64,000 bases of DNA from Gillisella vitis (GCF_014204625.1 NZ_JACHLU010000023.1:1-64000), one strand, 5' to 3'. Shown: positions 45,319 to 54,880, numbered from the stretch's first letter. Notes: generated by a model not told the origin, from the letters alone. Numbers and translations: made by a program.

Positions 45319-46035
45319 CTATATCTCCAGCCACAGATGCCGCAGTCCAATTCTTGATAAAGCCAATTCGCGATCGTGCTCAGACGAAAGGACTGCGACC
45401 CGTCGATGCGGGTCATGGCTGATCGTGTTCAGGCGGTCATCATGGCTCCAGCCCGATATGCCAGCGCGCGACAAGGCCCGTATCCAGCGATCGAGACGGC
45501 TGATCCAGGCCGCTATGCCGTCCGCCTGAACATAGGCGATCATCACCGCCTGCTCGTGCGCCGCGCCGTGAAGCCCCGCCTTGAAACGCTGTACGCCACC
45601 GGTGCTGCCATTCGCCACGCGCAGATATTCGCGCTTATCCCGATCCTTACCCTTCGGGGTAGGGAGCCGCTTGCACTCGATGGGAAGGAGGGGATCGAAA
45701 TCGTCATGCCGCCGACCTTCGATCCAGATGACTTCTCCCGCCGGTGCCGCGACAAGATCGATCCTGCGCGACAGCCTCGTTTCATCCGGCTCCTCGACGC
45801 GAAACTGGAGGACATCCCAGCCCGAGGATTTCCGTGCCACACCGTTCAGGTGGGCGCAGAGCTGCGAGGTCAGTTGTGTCTCTGAATCCGCTGCCCTTCG
45901 GCTGGCTCGATCGCGCCAGGCGGGCAATTGTCCCAGGATGAAATCGATCAATTGTTGAAGCCACGCCTTCGGACGATGCAGGTCGGGCGAGAAACCACCA
46001 CTTTGAACATCTACGCTGTCATCATCCGCCAGCAT
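45319..46035 (-). CDS. PD-(D/E)XK nuclease-like partner of the methyltransferase
   Basis: A 238-aa protein with a restriction-like core: E52 in DSETQL, D93 in RIDLVA, then E120-C-K122 in PIECKRLP, the usual acidic/lysine arrangement. The ATG follows directly after the TGA of the methyltransferase gene (TGAATG), so they are coupled. Together they look like a restriction-modification pair in which this protein is the nuclease. Cleavage activity and target are not known. Confidence 0.75.
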   Translation of the reverse strand: MLADDDSVDVQSGGFSPDLHRPKAWLQQLIDFILGQLPAWRDRASRRAADSETQLTSQLCAHLNGVARKSSGWDVLQFRVEEPDETRLSRRIDLVAAPAGEVIWIEGRRHDDFDPLLPIECKRLPTPKGKDRDKREYLRVANGSTGGVQRFKAGLHGAAHEQAVMIAYVQADGIAAWISRLDRWIRALSRAGISGWSHDDRLNTISHDPHRRVAVLSSEHDRELALSRIGLRHLWLEI

Positions 46036-48918
46036 TCAGAACCCCTGCGCTCGGAGGTCGGCCAACACGTCATCGCTGTCGCGGAGCGCCACCGAGCGCA
46101 GCCAGTAGCGAAGGCGGTCCGGCTTCAGCAGGAAGATAAAGTGCCCGTCATAGATTCTCGCGATGCGCGTGATCGAAACCGACTTGCCCTTTTGTTCGCG
46201 CAGAAGAGCATCGATCTTGCCGTGCAGGGAATCCTCTCCATCCCAATCAATCGACCCGCTCCCGAATACGAAAGGATGGCAGATGATGCCGGGCCAGCGG
46301 CGTGGTGGCAGGCTGACCAGCGGCTTTTCCTGGTAGACGGCTCCGATCTGCTTGCAGAACAGAGTTGAGAAGTCTTCGAGCGCGGGTCCGGCGTCGTCAC
46401 GCAGGAGGCGGGATTCACTGCCTTTGCGAATGAACTCCCGATATTGGAAGACGATATCCTCGGCGATGATCCTTTCATTGTCGCTGATGTCGAGATCGCC
46501 GTCCTCGGGGAAGGGTAGGGCAAGCACATCGGCTCCGGCGAGGTTCGTCGCCTTTTGGGTAAAGAGCTTGGTGCTGATCCCGGCGGCATAGGCGCGCAAT
46601 GGGACCGATTCCGTCTCCAACCAGCGCGCGACATCCTCCAGATCGTCACGCTGGGCTTGCGCGAAGCCGACGATCTGGTTCTTGAAGGTGAGATAACCTG
46701 CCGACCAGATCGCATGAGGCAAGTCTTCATGCTCTCGGACCAGCAGCATAGGCGGCGTAAAAAGCTCTTCCGAACGAGGCCCCTCGATCGGCTTGTCCGG
46801 CACCACGGTGATACGGTCTTCGTCGATGCCGTTCAACGTCAGAGCTGCCGAGGGCAAAAGCGGCTTTCCGATCAGGTGCTCCGCATTTCGGGATACGCCT
46901 TTCTGGCCCTCGACGAATCCTTCGCGGACATGCCAGCCGCGCTCGTCCGCATGCTGTTTGATCGTGCGATATTGTTTGAGCCGTTTCACCAGGCTGTAAG
47001 CCCGAGCGCCACCGAGAAGGCCGGCGCGCCAAATGTCAGGACCAGATTCGGCCAGCACCTCGCTGCGCGGTAGCCAGTGCAGATCATAATAGTCGATGTC
47101 GAAACCCTGCTCGGCGTCCGCGCGCCCAGCACGGCGGAACACTGCGTGCAGGATTTTGCGATCCTGCGGTGCCTCGTTCGCTTCCGCGACCACGGCGACG
47201 ATCTTGGTGTCCGCGCCCCCCTTGCTGAATAGGCCCCGGATCGACACGAAGTCGAGGATCTCGCGCACGTCCCAGCGCGTGAAGAAGGCGGCCCGCACGG
47301 GCGCGGCGCTCGCATTGTAGATCAGATTATACTGCTGAAGCATGGAGAGCACGCCGCCCGGAGCGAGCAGTTCCATGGCCTCCTGCAGGAATAGATAGGC
47401 AACCTGCTTGTCCGCCCCGGCACCGAGTGCTTCCGTGAAACGCGCGTAGCTGCGCTGCGCGCCCTCGGTCTTGAGGGCCGATTCAAACGGTGGATTTCCA
47501 ACCACCACACCGACCGGGCCGTCGATGCGTGCTTTCTCCCTCGCCTCGAAAAAGCAGGATTCGATCAGTGTCCTGTCCGTGAGCTTGGGGAACAGCTGGA
47601 CGCTCGCCCGGATGTCCTCGGGCTCCAGCGCATCGCACAGCGCCAGACAGAGGCTGAACGCTGCCAGTTCGATCGCGCCACCTTCGACGTCGACCCCGCG
47701 AAGCCGTTCGATCAATGTCCGCAACACATCGACGCTCGGCCGGGCCCAGCCGTTTCGGCTCCGCCAGTGCAGTACCAGTCGCTTATAGGCCTCGACCAAA
47801 AAGATCCCCGAACCGCACGCTGGATCGAGAATGAGTTCGCCGTGGTCGATCAGACGGTCCAGTCGTTTCCAACTCAACGCCTCGTCCAGCATCAGTCGGA
47901 CAAGGGAAGGTGGCGTATAGACCGAGCTGTCGGTGTCAGAGACAAACAGTTGATAGATGTGACTGATAACTTCGACCGGCAGATCGCGGAACGAGTAGAG
48001 CGCCCATAGATTAAGCTGGCCACCCACCTCCTCGCGCCCCTCTAGCAGCGCGCTGAATCCATGCAGTTCCGTACTGTTTTCAAGTGCGGCCCGATCATCG
48101 TCTTCAATTCTGAAGACATGGCCATTGAATCGCGTTTCAAGGGCGCGAAGAATTCGCACCAGCGCTGGCCCGTCCGCCATAACATGAAAAAAGCGGGTGG
48201 CCCCTTCGCTGAATTGTCCGAAGAAGTCCGCAGGCAAAGCGCCACGCTCTTCCAGATAGGCGATTAGCAGGGACAGGATGAGAAGCCGACGACGAAGCCT
48301 TGCGTTCAGCAGGCCACTGGTTTTCAATCGCTCATGTAGATTACCAACCGCGTCAACGAGACGGCGGTGCGCGGATTTGGAGGAGGAAAGCAGGAGCTTG
48401 CACGCGGCCGGATCGTCCCAGAGTGTGCTGTTCCGAAGACGCTCGGCGTCCCACCAGGCTTCGTGTGCGCTGATGTGTGTAGCGAGCGCCAGCGTTTTAA
48501 CCGGGTTGCAGACGAGATCGCCCGATGCTGAAACGAAATCAGCCTTGTGGGCGCAGCGGAAGAGTTGAAGCAGCCCTGGTAGCCGACGGTAAAGAAGCGG
48601 AACACCGCCCCAACTCCAGATTCGTTTGTGCAGTTCTGCGAATGCCGGATCATTAGCCGGGCCATCGCCGACAAATATGAAAGCTTGCGCAGCGCCGGGC
48701 CGACCCTGCGCGCCTGCTTCAAAAAAGACCGCATAGGCACCGTAGGAGGCGGCCTTTTCCATCGTCACAACCTCTTCAGGAGGACGACCTTCCGGCGAAT
48801 AACCTGCAATCCGAACGAGCCCATCGATCTGAACGTCATTGACGCCCAGTTGCTCGATCCAAGCTGTTCTCTTTCCGACAGCGGACATTCTATGTTCCGA
48901 TCTGACCGGCTGCATCAC
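46036..48918 (-). CDS. Single-chain N6-adenine DNA methyltransferase (type II/BREX-PglX-like size)
   Basis: A 960-aa protein with motif I DPACGSGIF near 365 and catalytic NPPFES near 472. The large N-terminal part (about 340 residues) is helical and the long C-terminal part (about 330) probably recognises DNA, as in Eco57I/PglX-like enzymes. No other BREX genes (pglZ, brxC) are nearby. GTG 48918 overlaps the RHH stop (GTGA); ATG 48915 and ATG at codon 11 are alternatives. With the downstream nuclease it probably forms a two-component restriction system. Confidence 0.87.
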   Translation of the reverse strand: MMQPVRSEHRMSAVGKRTAWIEQLGVNDVQIDGLVRIAGYSPEGRPPEEVVTMEKAASYGAYAVFFEAGAQGRPGAAQAFIFVGDGPANDPAFAELHKRIWSWGGVPLLYRRLPGLLQLFRCAHKADFVSASGDLVCNPVKTLALATHISAHEAWWDAERLRNSTLWDDPAACKLLLSSSKSAHRRLVDAVGNLHERLKTSGLLNARLRRRLLILSLLIAYLEERGALPADFFGQFSEGATRFFHVMADGPALVRILRALETRFNGHVFRIEDDDRAALENSTELHGFSALLEGREEVGGQLNLWALYSFRDLPVEVISHIYQLFVSDTDSSVYTPPSLVRLMLDEALSWKRLDRLIDHGELILDPACGSGIFLVEAYKRLVLHWRSRNGWARPSVDVLRTLIERLRGVDVEGGAIELAAFSLCLALCDALEPEDIRASVQLFPKLTDRTLIESCFFEAREKARIDGPVGVVVGNPPFESALKTEGAQRSYARFTEALGAGADKQVAYLFLQEAMELLAPGGVLSMLQQYNLIYNASAAPVRAAFFTRWDVREILDFVSIRGLFSKGGADTKIVAVVAEANEAPQDRKILHAVFRRAGRADAEQGFDIDYYDLHWLPRSEVLAESGPDIWRAGLLGGARAYSLVKRLKQYRTIKQHADERGWHVREGFVEGQKGVSRNAEHLIGKPLLPSAALTLNGIDEDRITVVPDKPIEGPRSEELFTPPMLLVREHEDLPHAIWSAGYLTFKNQIVGFAQAQRDDLEDVARWLETESVPLRAYAAGISTKLFTQKATNLAGADVLALPFPEDGDLDISDNERIIAEDIVFQYREFIRKGSESRLLRDDAGPALEDFSTLFCKQIGAVYQEKPLVSLPPRRWPGIICHPFVFGSGSIDWDGEDSLHGKIDALLREQKGKSVSITRIARIYDGHFIFLLKPDRLRYWLRSVALRDSDDVLADLRAQGF

Positions 48919-49109
48919 GACTTACGGCTGGCTTTGCTGAGTTCAAAACCTTCCCGCAACAAATCGACCATCGTCATCCCTTGGGCGACGGCATATCCTT
49001 TGAACGCCTTCTTAAAGTCGACAGGAACCTTGAAATTCAGGGTCTCCAGCTTTTCGGCAGCGGGGGCATTGGAGATATCCAGCGCATCATTCGGCTTGGC
49101 ATTCCTCAT
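48915..49109 (-). CDS. Small RHH-type regulator of the defence operon
   Basis: A 64-aa protein whose C-terminal half is an RHH-like unit (LNFKVPVDFKKAFKGYAVA, MTMVDLLREGFELSK). The ATG at 49109 has GAGGG eight bases upstream. It is the first gene of the minus-strand operon, coupled to the methyltransferase. A perfect 7-bp inverted repeat at 49170-49189 upstream is a likely operator. It may act as a controller that delays restriction while methylation is established. Confidence 0.75.
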   Translation of the reverse strand: MRNAKPNDALDISNAPAAEKLETLNFKVPVDFKKAFKGYAVAQGMTMVDLLREGFELSKASRKS

Positions 49110-49169
49110 GATTTTGTCCCTCTGCCAAATCATACTCGAAGCCAGAATGACAGAATTCGGGATAACCAG

Positions 49170-49189
49170 CAATCTGTAAAGGCAGATTG
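49170..49189 (-). promoter_or_regulatory. Inverted repeat upstream of the defence operon
   Basis: CAATCTG and CAGATTG form a perfect 7-bp inverted repeat with a 6-bp spacer, about 60 bp before the RHH gene. A TATGAT hexamer nearer to the gene may be a -10 box. It is a candidate operator for the RHH protein. Confidence 0.5.
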
Positions 49190-49239
49190 ACAGAAATTTT
49201 TGCGAGCAGCGATCTTCTCATTCGGGTAAAGCAGTCGGC

Positions 49240-49842
49240 TCAATATGGCGGATCAAGCACGGCGCCCGGAAGCCGGTCCAGATGTCCCCAGAAGCGCTGG
49301 ATAGCCCGCGCATAACGTCGCAAATCGTCCGGGCGAACGCGAAGCTCCTCGCTTGTCGGTGTCGGACCGGGCGCCAGATCGTAATAGTCTTTCGACGGAG
49401 AATGCCAGAGCTGCGGCGCAACGGCCTTGAGATCAACGCATGATCGACCCTCACCATGGCGCACGACGTTGGCGACGAGGTGCAGTTCGGTGAGGTCATC
49501 CTTGACCGCGATGGCCGCGAGATCGATCCCGGCAGCGCCCGTACAGGACTTCAAGGATTTATCCCGACTTCCGGTATCGAGGCCCTTCATCTGCGCCATG
49601 CGGCTGATCTGCCGCTCGAATATCCCATCCAATGTGAGCGCGAACGCCTTGGCAGCCTCGTTCGCCGTGTAATTGTCGACCAACGCCGCGCACCGATCGA
49701 GAAACTCGTCCATGTCGGTCGCTTCCCCGACGGCCAACTCGGCGTGGGTGGAACGCTGGGAAAGCGCGGTCATGACGACGCGCTGGTAGAAGCGGTCGAT
49801 ATTCGCCTGGAAAATATGCGGAAGCTGGTCGGCATCGGTCAT
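49240..49842 (-). CDS. Helical hypothetical protein, possibly HEPN-like
   Basis: A 200-aa, mostly helical protein. The segment ELHLVANVVRHGEG (119-132) recalls the R-x4-6-H neighbourhood of HEPN ribonucleases, but the correct Arg-His spacing is not evident. It ends 130 bases before the RHH regulator and is on the same strand, so it could be an upstream member of the defence block or an independent gene. It is bounded on the other side by the trb operon. Low confidence in any function. Confidence 0.5.
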   Translation of the reverse strand: MTDADQLPHIFQANIDRFYQRVVMTALSQRSTHAELAVGEATDMDEFLDRCAALVDNYTANEAAKAFALTLDGIFERQISRMAQMKGLDTGSRDKSLKSCTGAAGIDLAAIAVKDDLTELHLVANVVRHGEGRSCVDLKAVAPQLWHSPSKDYYDLAPGPTPTSEELRVRPDDLRRYARAIQRFWGHLDRLPGAVLDPPY

Positions 49843-50034
49843 GTCGGCTGCATCTCACTCCTCAAGACTTGAGAAGGAGCCGGCATCGAATGACATCCAT
49901 TCCGCCGTTCTCCTGTATTTGCACGCTACACTACTACGCCTCTTGTTTCTTGTTGAACTGGCCAAACTTCCGGCTCTTTTAATCATCCCCGTCCAGGGAC
50001 CGTCTGATGTGTCCCCGGCGAGATCGGGGATCGA

Positions 50035-51027
50035 ATGGCGGTTTCGCATCACAATCAGGATGGTTTGGCACGCGGCGCGCGGATGCTACGCACCGCGCTC
50101 GGCCCAGCCATCGCCCGGTTTCTCGAAGACGCCTCCGTCGTCGAGGTGATGCTGAACCCGGACGGGCGCATCTGGATCGACCGTCTCTCCGAAGGGCTGT
50201 CCGATACCGGCGAGCGGCTGTCGCCCGCCGATGGCGAGCGCATCGTGCGCCTGGTCGCCCATCATGTCGGCGCGGAGGTCCATGCAGGTGCCCCGCGAGT
50301 CTCCGCCGAACTGCCCGAGACCGGCGAACGGTTCGAGGGACTGTTGCCGCCGGTCGTTTCCGCCCCGGCCTTTGCCATCCGCAAGCCCGCCGTCGCGGTG
50401 TTCACGCTCGACGATTACGTCGCGGCCGGGATCATGTCGGCGGTACAGGCCGAGGCGTTGCGCGAGGGAGTCGCTTCCCGCGCCAACATTCTCGTCGCCG
50501 GTGGCACGTCCACCGGTAAGACCACGCTCACCAACGCATTGCTCGCCGAGGTGGCCAAGACCTCCGATCGCGTCGTCATCATCGAAGATACGCGCGAGCT
50601 GCAATGCGCCGCGCCGAACCTTGTCGCCATGCGCACCAAGGATTGCGTCGCCTCGCTCTCCGATCTCGTCCGGTCCTCGTTGCGCCTGCGCCCCGATCGC
50701 ATCCCGGTCGGCGAGGTGCGCGGGGCCGAAGCCCTCGACCTCCTCAAAGCCTGGGGCACCGGCCATCCCGGCGGCATCGGCACGATCCACGCCGGCAGCG
50801 CCATCGGTGCGCTGCGCCGCATGGAACAGCTCATCCAGGAAGCCGTCGTCACCGTGCCCCGCGCCCTGATCGCCGAGACCATCGATCTCGTCGCCGTGCT
50901 CTCCGGTCGCGGTTCCGCGCGTCGTCTCAGCGAACTCGCCCGTGTCGAGGGCCTCGGCCCCGACGGCGATTACTGCGTCGTGCCCGCGACCGTTCACCCC
51001 CAGCCCGAAGAAGGAGTCTCTCCATGA
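50035..51027 (+). CDS. trbB: TrbB, VirB11-type secretion ATPase
   Basis: A 330-aa hexameric ATPase of the type IV secretion system: Walker A GGTSTGKTT near 157-165, VVIIEDTRELQ Walker B-like/Asp box, and the GEVRGAEALDLLKAWGTGHPGG region near 222-243, typical of VirB11. It powers pilus assembly and DNA transfer. ATG 50035 has GGGGA four bases upstream. About 190 bases separate it from the defence block, and this space probably contains the trb promoter (a TTGAAC hexamer is visible near 49953). Confidence 0.95.
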   Translation: MAVSHHNQDGLARGARMLRTALGPAIARFLEDASVVEVMLNPDGRIWIDRLSEGLSDTGERLSPADGERIVRLVAHHVGAEVHAGAPRVSAELPETGERFEGLLPPVVSAPAFAIRKPAVAVFTLDDYVAAGIMSAVQAEALREGVASRANILVAGGTSTGKTTLTNALLAEVAKTSDRVVIIEDTRELQCAAPNLVAMRTKDCVASLSDLVRSSLRLRPDRIPVGEVRGAEALDLLKAWGTGHPGGIGTIHAGSAIGALRRMEQLIQEAVVTVPRALIAETIDLVAVLSGRGSARRLSELARVEGLGPDGDYCVVPATVHPQPEEGVSP

Positions 51028-51365
51028 TGCCCGTCGTTCACCGTCTGCGCATGTCACGCCAGCGCCTTGCCATGACCGTCCCGGTCGCCACGCTCAGCGT
51101 GATGATGGCCGCACCCGCCCATGCCTCCGGCTCGTCCATGCCGTGGGAACAGCCGCTCCAGCAGATCCTCCAGTCGATCGAGGGCCCGGTCGCCAAGATC
51201 ATCGCCGTGATCGTCATCATCTCGACCGGCCTGGCGCTGGCCTTCGGCGATACGTCGGGCGGCTTCCGCCGCCTGATCCAGATCGTCTTCGGCCTGTCGA
51301 TCGCGTTTGCGGCGTCGAGCTTCTTCCTGTCGTTCTTCTCGTTCGGCGGTGGAGCGCTGGTCTGA
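51024..51365 (+). CDS. trbC: TrbC, conjugal pilin precursor
   Basis: A 113-aa protein with a signal peptide (MTVPVATLSVMMAAPAHA) and two hydrophobic helices (IAVIVIISTGLALAFG and IVFGLSIAFAASSFFLSFF). VirB2/TrbC proteins of this size are trimmed, and in RP4 cyclised, by TraF. ATG 51024 overlaps the trbB stop (ATGA) and has AAGGAG eight bases upstream. It overlaps trbD (TGATG). Confidence 0.93.
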   Translation: MMPVVHRLRMSRQRLAMTVPVATLSVMMAAPAHASGSSMPWEQPLQQILQSIEGPVAKIIAVIVIISTGLALAFGDTSGGFRRLIQIVFGLSIAFAASSFFLSFFSFGGGALV

Positions 51366-51646
51366 TGTCGGGCGGCGTCGATCAGGGTGGTGAGGTTCCC
51401 GGCTACACCGTGCCGCTGCACCGGGCGCTGTCCGAGCCGATCCTGCTCGGCGGCGCGCCGCGCGCCATCGCTATCATCAACGGCACGCTGGCTGGAGCCG
51501 TGGGCCTCGGCCTGCGGCTCTGGCTGGCCGGTCTCGCCATCTGGGCGATCGGCCATATCGCGGCGGTGTGGGCGGCCAAGCGCGACCCGCTCTTCGTCGA
51601 GGTCGGCCGCCGCCATCTGCGCATTCCCGCGCACCTCTCGGTCTGA
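51365..51646 (+). CDS. trbD: TrbD (VirB3-like) membrane protein
   Basis: A 93-aa VirB3-like protein: the N-terminal PGYTVPLHRALSEPILLGGAP is a TrbD signature, followed by two membrane helices (ALPRAIAI-type region and LWLAGLAIWAIGHIAAVWAA). It docks the TrbE ATPase to the inner-membrane complex. It starts within the trbC stop (TGATG). Confidence 0.93.
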   Translation: MSGGVDQGGEVPGYTVPLHRALSEPILLGGAPRAIAIINGTLAGAVGLGLRLWLAGLAIWAIGHIAAVWAAKRDPLFVEVGRRHLRIPAHLSV

Positions 51647-51656
51647 GGGCACGGCC

Positions 51657-54116
51657 ATGATGAACCTTGCCGAATACCGCAATCGCAACAGCCGGCTCGC
51701 TGACTTCCTGCCCTGGGTGGCGCTGGCCGGTCAGGGCATTGTCCTCAACAAGGATGGCTCGTTCCAGCGCACCGCACGCTTCCGTGGCCCCGATCTGGAT
51801 TCAGCGGTGCCCGCCGAGCTGGTCGCCGTCGCGGGCCGCCTCAACAACGCCTTCCGCCGTCTCGGGAGGGGCTGGGCGATCTTCGTCGAAGCGCAACGTC
51901 ATGCCGCCGCGACCTATCCGAACAGCACCTTCCCGGATTCCGCGTCGGCGCTGGTCGATGCGGAGCGTAAGGCGGATTTCGAGGAAGCCGGGTCGCATTT
52001 CGAGTCCAGCTATTTCCTGACCTTCACCTATTTGCCGCCCGCCGAAGACGCGGCCCGTGCCGAGACCTGGCTCTACGAGGGCCGCGAGAAGACCGGCATC
52101 GACGCGCATGAGGTGATGACCGGCTTCGCCGACCGCACCGACCGGCTCATCCACCTGATCGAAGCCTTCATGCCGGAATGCCGCTGGCTCGATGATGCGG
52201 AGACGCTGACCTACCTGCATAGCTGCGTTTCTACACATCGGCATCGCGTCCGTGTGCCCGAGACGCCGATGTATCTCGACGCGCTGCTTGCCGATCAGCC
52301 ACTCACCGGCGGGCTGGAACCGCGCCTGGGATCGTCGCATCTGCGCGTCCTGACCATCACCGGCTTTCCGACCGCGACGACGCCGGGCCTGCTCGATGAG
52401 TTGAACCGGCTGGCCTTTCCCTATCGCTGGTCCACCCGCGCCATCCTGCTCGACAAGACCGATGCCACCAAGCTGCTGATGAAGATCAGGCGGCAGTGGT
52501 TCGCCAAGCGCAAGTCGATCGTCGCAATCCTCAAGGAGGTGATGACCAACGAACAATCCGTGCTGGTCGATACCGATGCGTCCAACAAGGCGGCGGATGC
52601 CGATCTCGCGTTGCAGGAGTTGGGCGCGGACTATGCCGGTATCGCCTATGTCACCGCCACCGTGACGGTGTGGGACGCCGATCCCCGCATTGCCGATGAG
52701 AAGCTGCGGCTGGTCGAGAAGGTGATCCAGGGCCGCGACTTTACCGCGATGGCGGAGACCATCAACGCGGTGGATGCCTGGCTCGGCTCGCTGCCCGGCC
52801 ATGTCTACGCCAATGTCCGTCAACCGCCGATCAGCACATTGAACCTTGCCCACATGATCCCCCTCAGTGCCGTGTGGGCGGGGCCGGAACGGGATGAGCA
52901 TTTTGCAGCGCCGCCCCTGCTGTTCGGAAAGACCGAAGGCTCGACCCCGTTCCGGTTTTCCCTCCATGTCGGCGATGTCGGCCACACGCTGATCGTCGGC
53001 CCCACAGGTGCCGGCAAATCCGTGCTGCTGGCCCTGATGGCGTTGCAGTTCCGGCGTTACCGGGGCGCGCAGGTCTTCGCCTTCGACTTCGGCGGTTCGA
53101 TCCGCGCCGCGGCGCTTGCCATGCGTGGCGACTGGCACGATCTGGGCGGCGGGCTGACGGAGGGCAGCGCCACCAGCGTATCGCTGCAACCGCTTGCCCG
53201 TGTCGATGACGCGGCCGAGCGCGCCTGGGCTGCCGACTGGATCGCCGCAATCCTGATCCGCGAAAGCGTGCCGATCACCCCCGAGGTGAAGGAGCATCTC
53301 TGGACGGCGCTGACCTCGCTGGCGTCCGCGCCGGTCGAGGAACGCACCATCACCGGCCTGTGCGTTCTGCTCCAGTCCAACGATCTCAAACAGGCGTTGC
53401 GCCCATACTGCATTGGCGGAGCCTGGGGCCGGTTGCTCGACGCCGAGAGCGAACATCTCGGCACCGCGACCGTACAAGCCTTCGAGACCGAAGGGCTGAT
53501 CGGCACCGATGCGGCGCCGGCCGTGCTCGCCTATCTGTTCCACCGCATCGAGGATCGGCTGGACGGTTCGCCCACCCTCATCATCGTTGATGAAGGTTGG
53601 CTTGCCCTGGATGATGAAGGTTTCGCCGGCCAGCTCCGCGAATGGCTCAAAACCCTGCGCAAGAAGAACGCCAGCGTCATATTCGCCACGCAGTCGCTCT
53701 CCGACATCGACGGCAGTTCAATCGCGCCCGCCATTATTGAAAGCTGCCAGACCCGGCTGCTGTTGCCGAACGAACGGGCGATCGAGCCACAGATCACCGC
53801 CATCTATCGCCGTTTCGGCCTCAACGACCGCCAGATCGAGATCATCGCGCGGGCGATGCCCAAACGCGACTATTACTGCCAGTCGCGGCGCGGCAACCGG
53901 CTGTTCGAGCTGGGCCTCTCTGAAGTGGCGCTGACGCTTTGCGCCGCGTCCTCACGCCAACATCAGCAGCTCATCGCCGAGGTTCATGCCCGCGCGGGCA
54001 CCGACGGGTTTCTCGCGGAATGGCTCGCGGAAAACAGCCTCGCCTGGGCGGCCGACATGATCGGCGATCTCACCAACGTCATCCCGCAAACCAAACCCCC
54101 GGAGGTTCAGCCATGA
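51657..54116 (+). CDS. trbE: TrbE, VirB4-type ATPase
   Basis: An 819-aa protein with the CagE/TrbE/VirB family N-terminus (RLADFLPWVALAGQGIVLNK) and a C-terminal ATPase: Walker A GPTGAGKSVLL near 449 and Walker B LIIVDEGWLAL near 640. It is the largest energiser of the mating-pair apparatus. ATG 51657 follows trbD by ten bases; a second ATG is adjacent. Its end overlaps trbJ (ATGA). Confidence 0.96.
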   Translation: MMNLAEYRNRNSRLADFLPWVALAGQGIVLNKDGSFQRTARFRGPDLDSAVPAELVAVAGRLNNAFRRLGRGWAIFVEAQRHAAATYPNSTFPDSASALVDAERKADFEEAGSHFESSYFLTFTYLPPAEDAARAETWLYEGREKTGIDAHEVMTGFADRTDRLIHLIEAFMPECRWLDDAETLTYLHSCVSTHRHRVRVPETPMYLDALLADQPLTGGLEPRLGSSHLRVLTITGFPTATTPGLLDELNRLAFPYRWSTRAILLDKTDATKLLMKIRRQWFAKRKSIVAILKEVMTNEQSVLVDTDASNKAADADLALQELGADYAGIAYVTATVTVWDADPRIADEKLRLVEKVIQGRDFTAMAETINAVDAWLGSLPGHVYANVRQPPISTLNLAHMIPLSAVWAGPERDEHFAAPPLLFGKTEGSTPFRFSLHVGDVGHTLIVGPTGAGKSVLLALMALQFRRYRGAQVFAFDFGGSIRAAALAMRGDWHDLGGGLTEGSATSVSLQPLARVDDAAERAWAADWIAAILIRESVPITPEVKEHLWTALTSLASAPVEERTITGLCVLLQSNDLKQALRPYCIGGAWGRLLDAESEHLGTATVQAFETEGLIGTDAAPAVLAYLFHRIEDRLDGSPTLIIVDEGWLALDDEGFAGQLREWLKTLRKKNASVIFATQSLSDIDGSSIAPAIIESCQTRLLLPNERAIEPQITAIYRRFGLNDRQIEIIARAMPKRDYYCQSRRGNRLFELGLSEVALTLCAASSRQHQQLIAEVHARAGTDGFLAEWLAENSLAWAADMIGDLTNVIPQTKPPEVQP

Positions 54117-54880
54117 TCCGTGTCCGTTCGCGTTCGCGCGTTGCGCTTGTCGCCGCGTCCATTCTGTCTATTCCGCTGGCCCTGTCGCCGATCGTCACCA
54201 CGCCGGCGCACGCCATCATCGTGTTCGACCCGTCGAACTATGCGCAGAACGTGCTGACGGCGGCGCGCTCACTCCAGCAGATCACCAACCAGATCACCTC
54301 GCTTCAGAACGAAGCGCAGATGCTCATCAACCAGGCCCGCAACCTCGCGAGCCTGCCGATCTCCTCGCTGCAACAGATTCAGCAGTCGGTCCAGAAAACG
54401 CAACAGCTCCTGCAACAGGCGCAGAACATCGCCTACGACGTTCAGGCGATCGATAAGGCGTTCCAACAGAAATACGCCAATGTCTCGATGTCTGCGTCGG
54501 ACAAGCAACTGGTCGCCGATGCGCGGAGCCGCTGGCAGAATACCGTCGGCGGTTTGCAGGACGCGATGAAGGTGCAGGCCACCGTCGTCGGCAATATCGA
54601 CACCAACCGCACCGAGATGTCGCGGCTGGTCGGAGCGAGCCAGGGCGCGACCGGCGCGTTGCAGGCAACGCAGGCCGGCAACCAGCTTCTCGCCCTTCAG
54701 GCCCAGCAGCTCGCCGATCTCACCGCCGTCGTCGCGGCGAACGGCCGGGCGCAGGCGCTGCAATCGGCGGAACAGGCCGCCGCCGCCGAACAGGGCCGCG
54801 AACAGCGCCGCCGCTTCCTGACGCCGGGCGCGGGCTATCAGCCCGGCAATGCCCGGATGTTCCAAAACAGCGGCAACTGA
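54113..54880 (+). CDS. trbJ: TrbJ, periplasmic mating-pair protein (VirB5-like)
   Basis: A 255-aa secreted protein with a signal peptide (ALVAASILSIPLALSPIVTTPAHA) and a Gln-rich helical body (SLQQITNQITSLQNEAQMLI, QQSVQKTQQLLQQAQN), as in TrbJ/VirB5. In RP4, TrbJ takes part in pilus formation and, with TrbK, in surface exclusion. GGAGG lies upstream of the ATG, which overlaps the trbE stop. Confidence 0.93.
   Translation: MIRVRSRSRVALVAASILSIPLALSPIVTTPAHAIIVFDPSNYAQNVLTAARSLQQITNQITSLQNEAQMLINQARNLASLPISSLQQIQQSVQKTQQLLQQAQNIAYDVQAIDKAFQQKYANVSMSASDKQLVADARSRWQNTVGGLQDAMKVQATVVGNIDTNRTEMSRLVGASQGATGALQATQAGNQLLALQAQQLADLTAVVAANGRAQALQSAEQAAAAEQGREQRRRFLTPGAGYQPGNARMFQNSGN

Noticed and set aside
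45376..45885. Plus-strand open frame opposite the nuclease gene
   Set aside because: The minus-strand frame has the PD-(D/E)XK core and translational coupling; this frame is antisense to it.
46036..48918. BREX system
   Set aside because: The methyltransferase is of PglX-like size, but no pglZ, brxC, brxA or brxL gene is present nearby.
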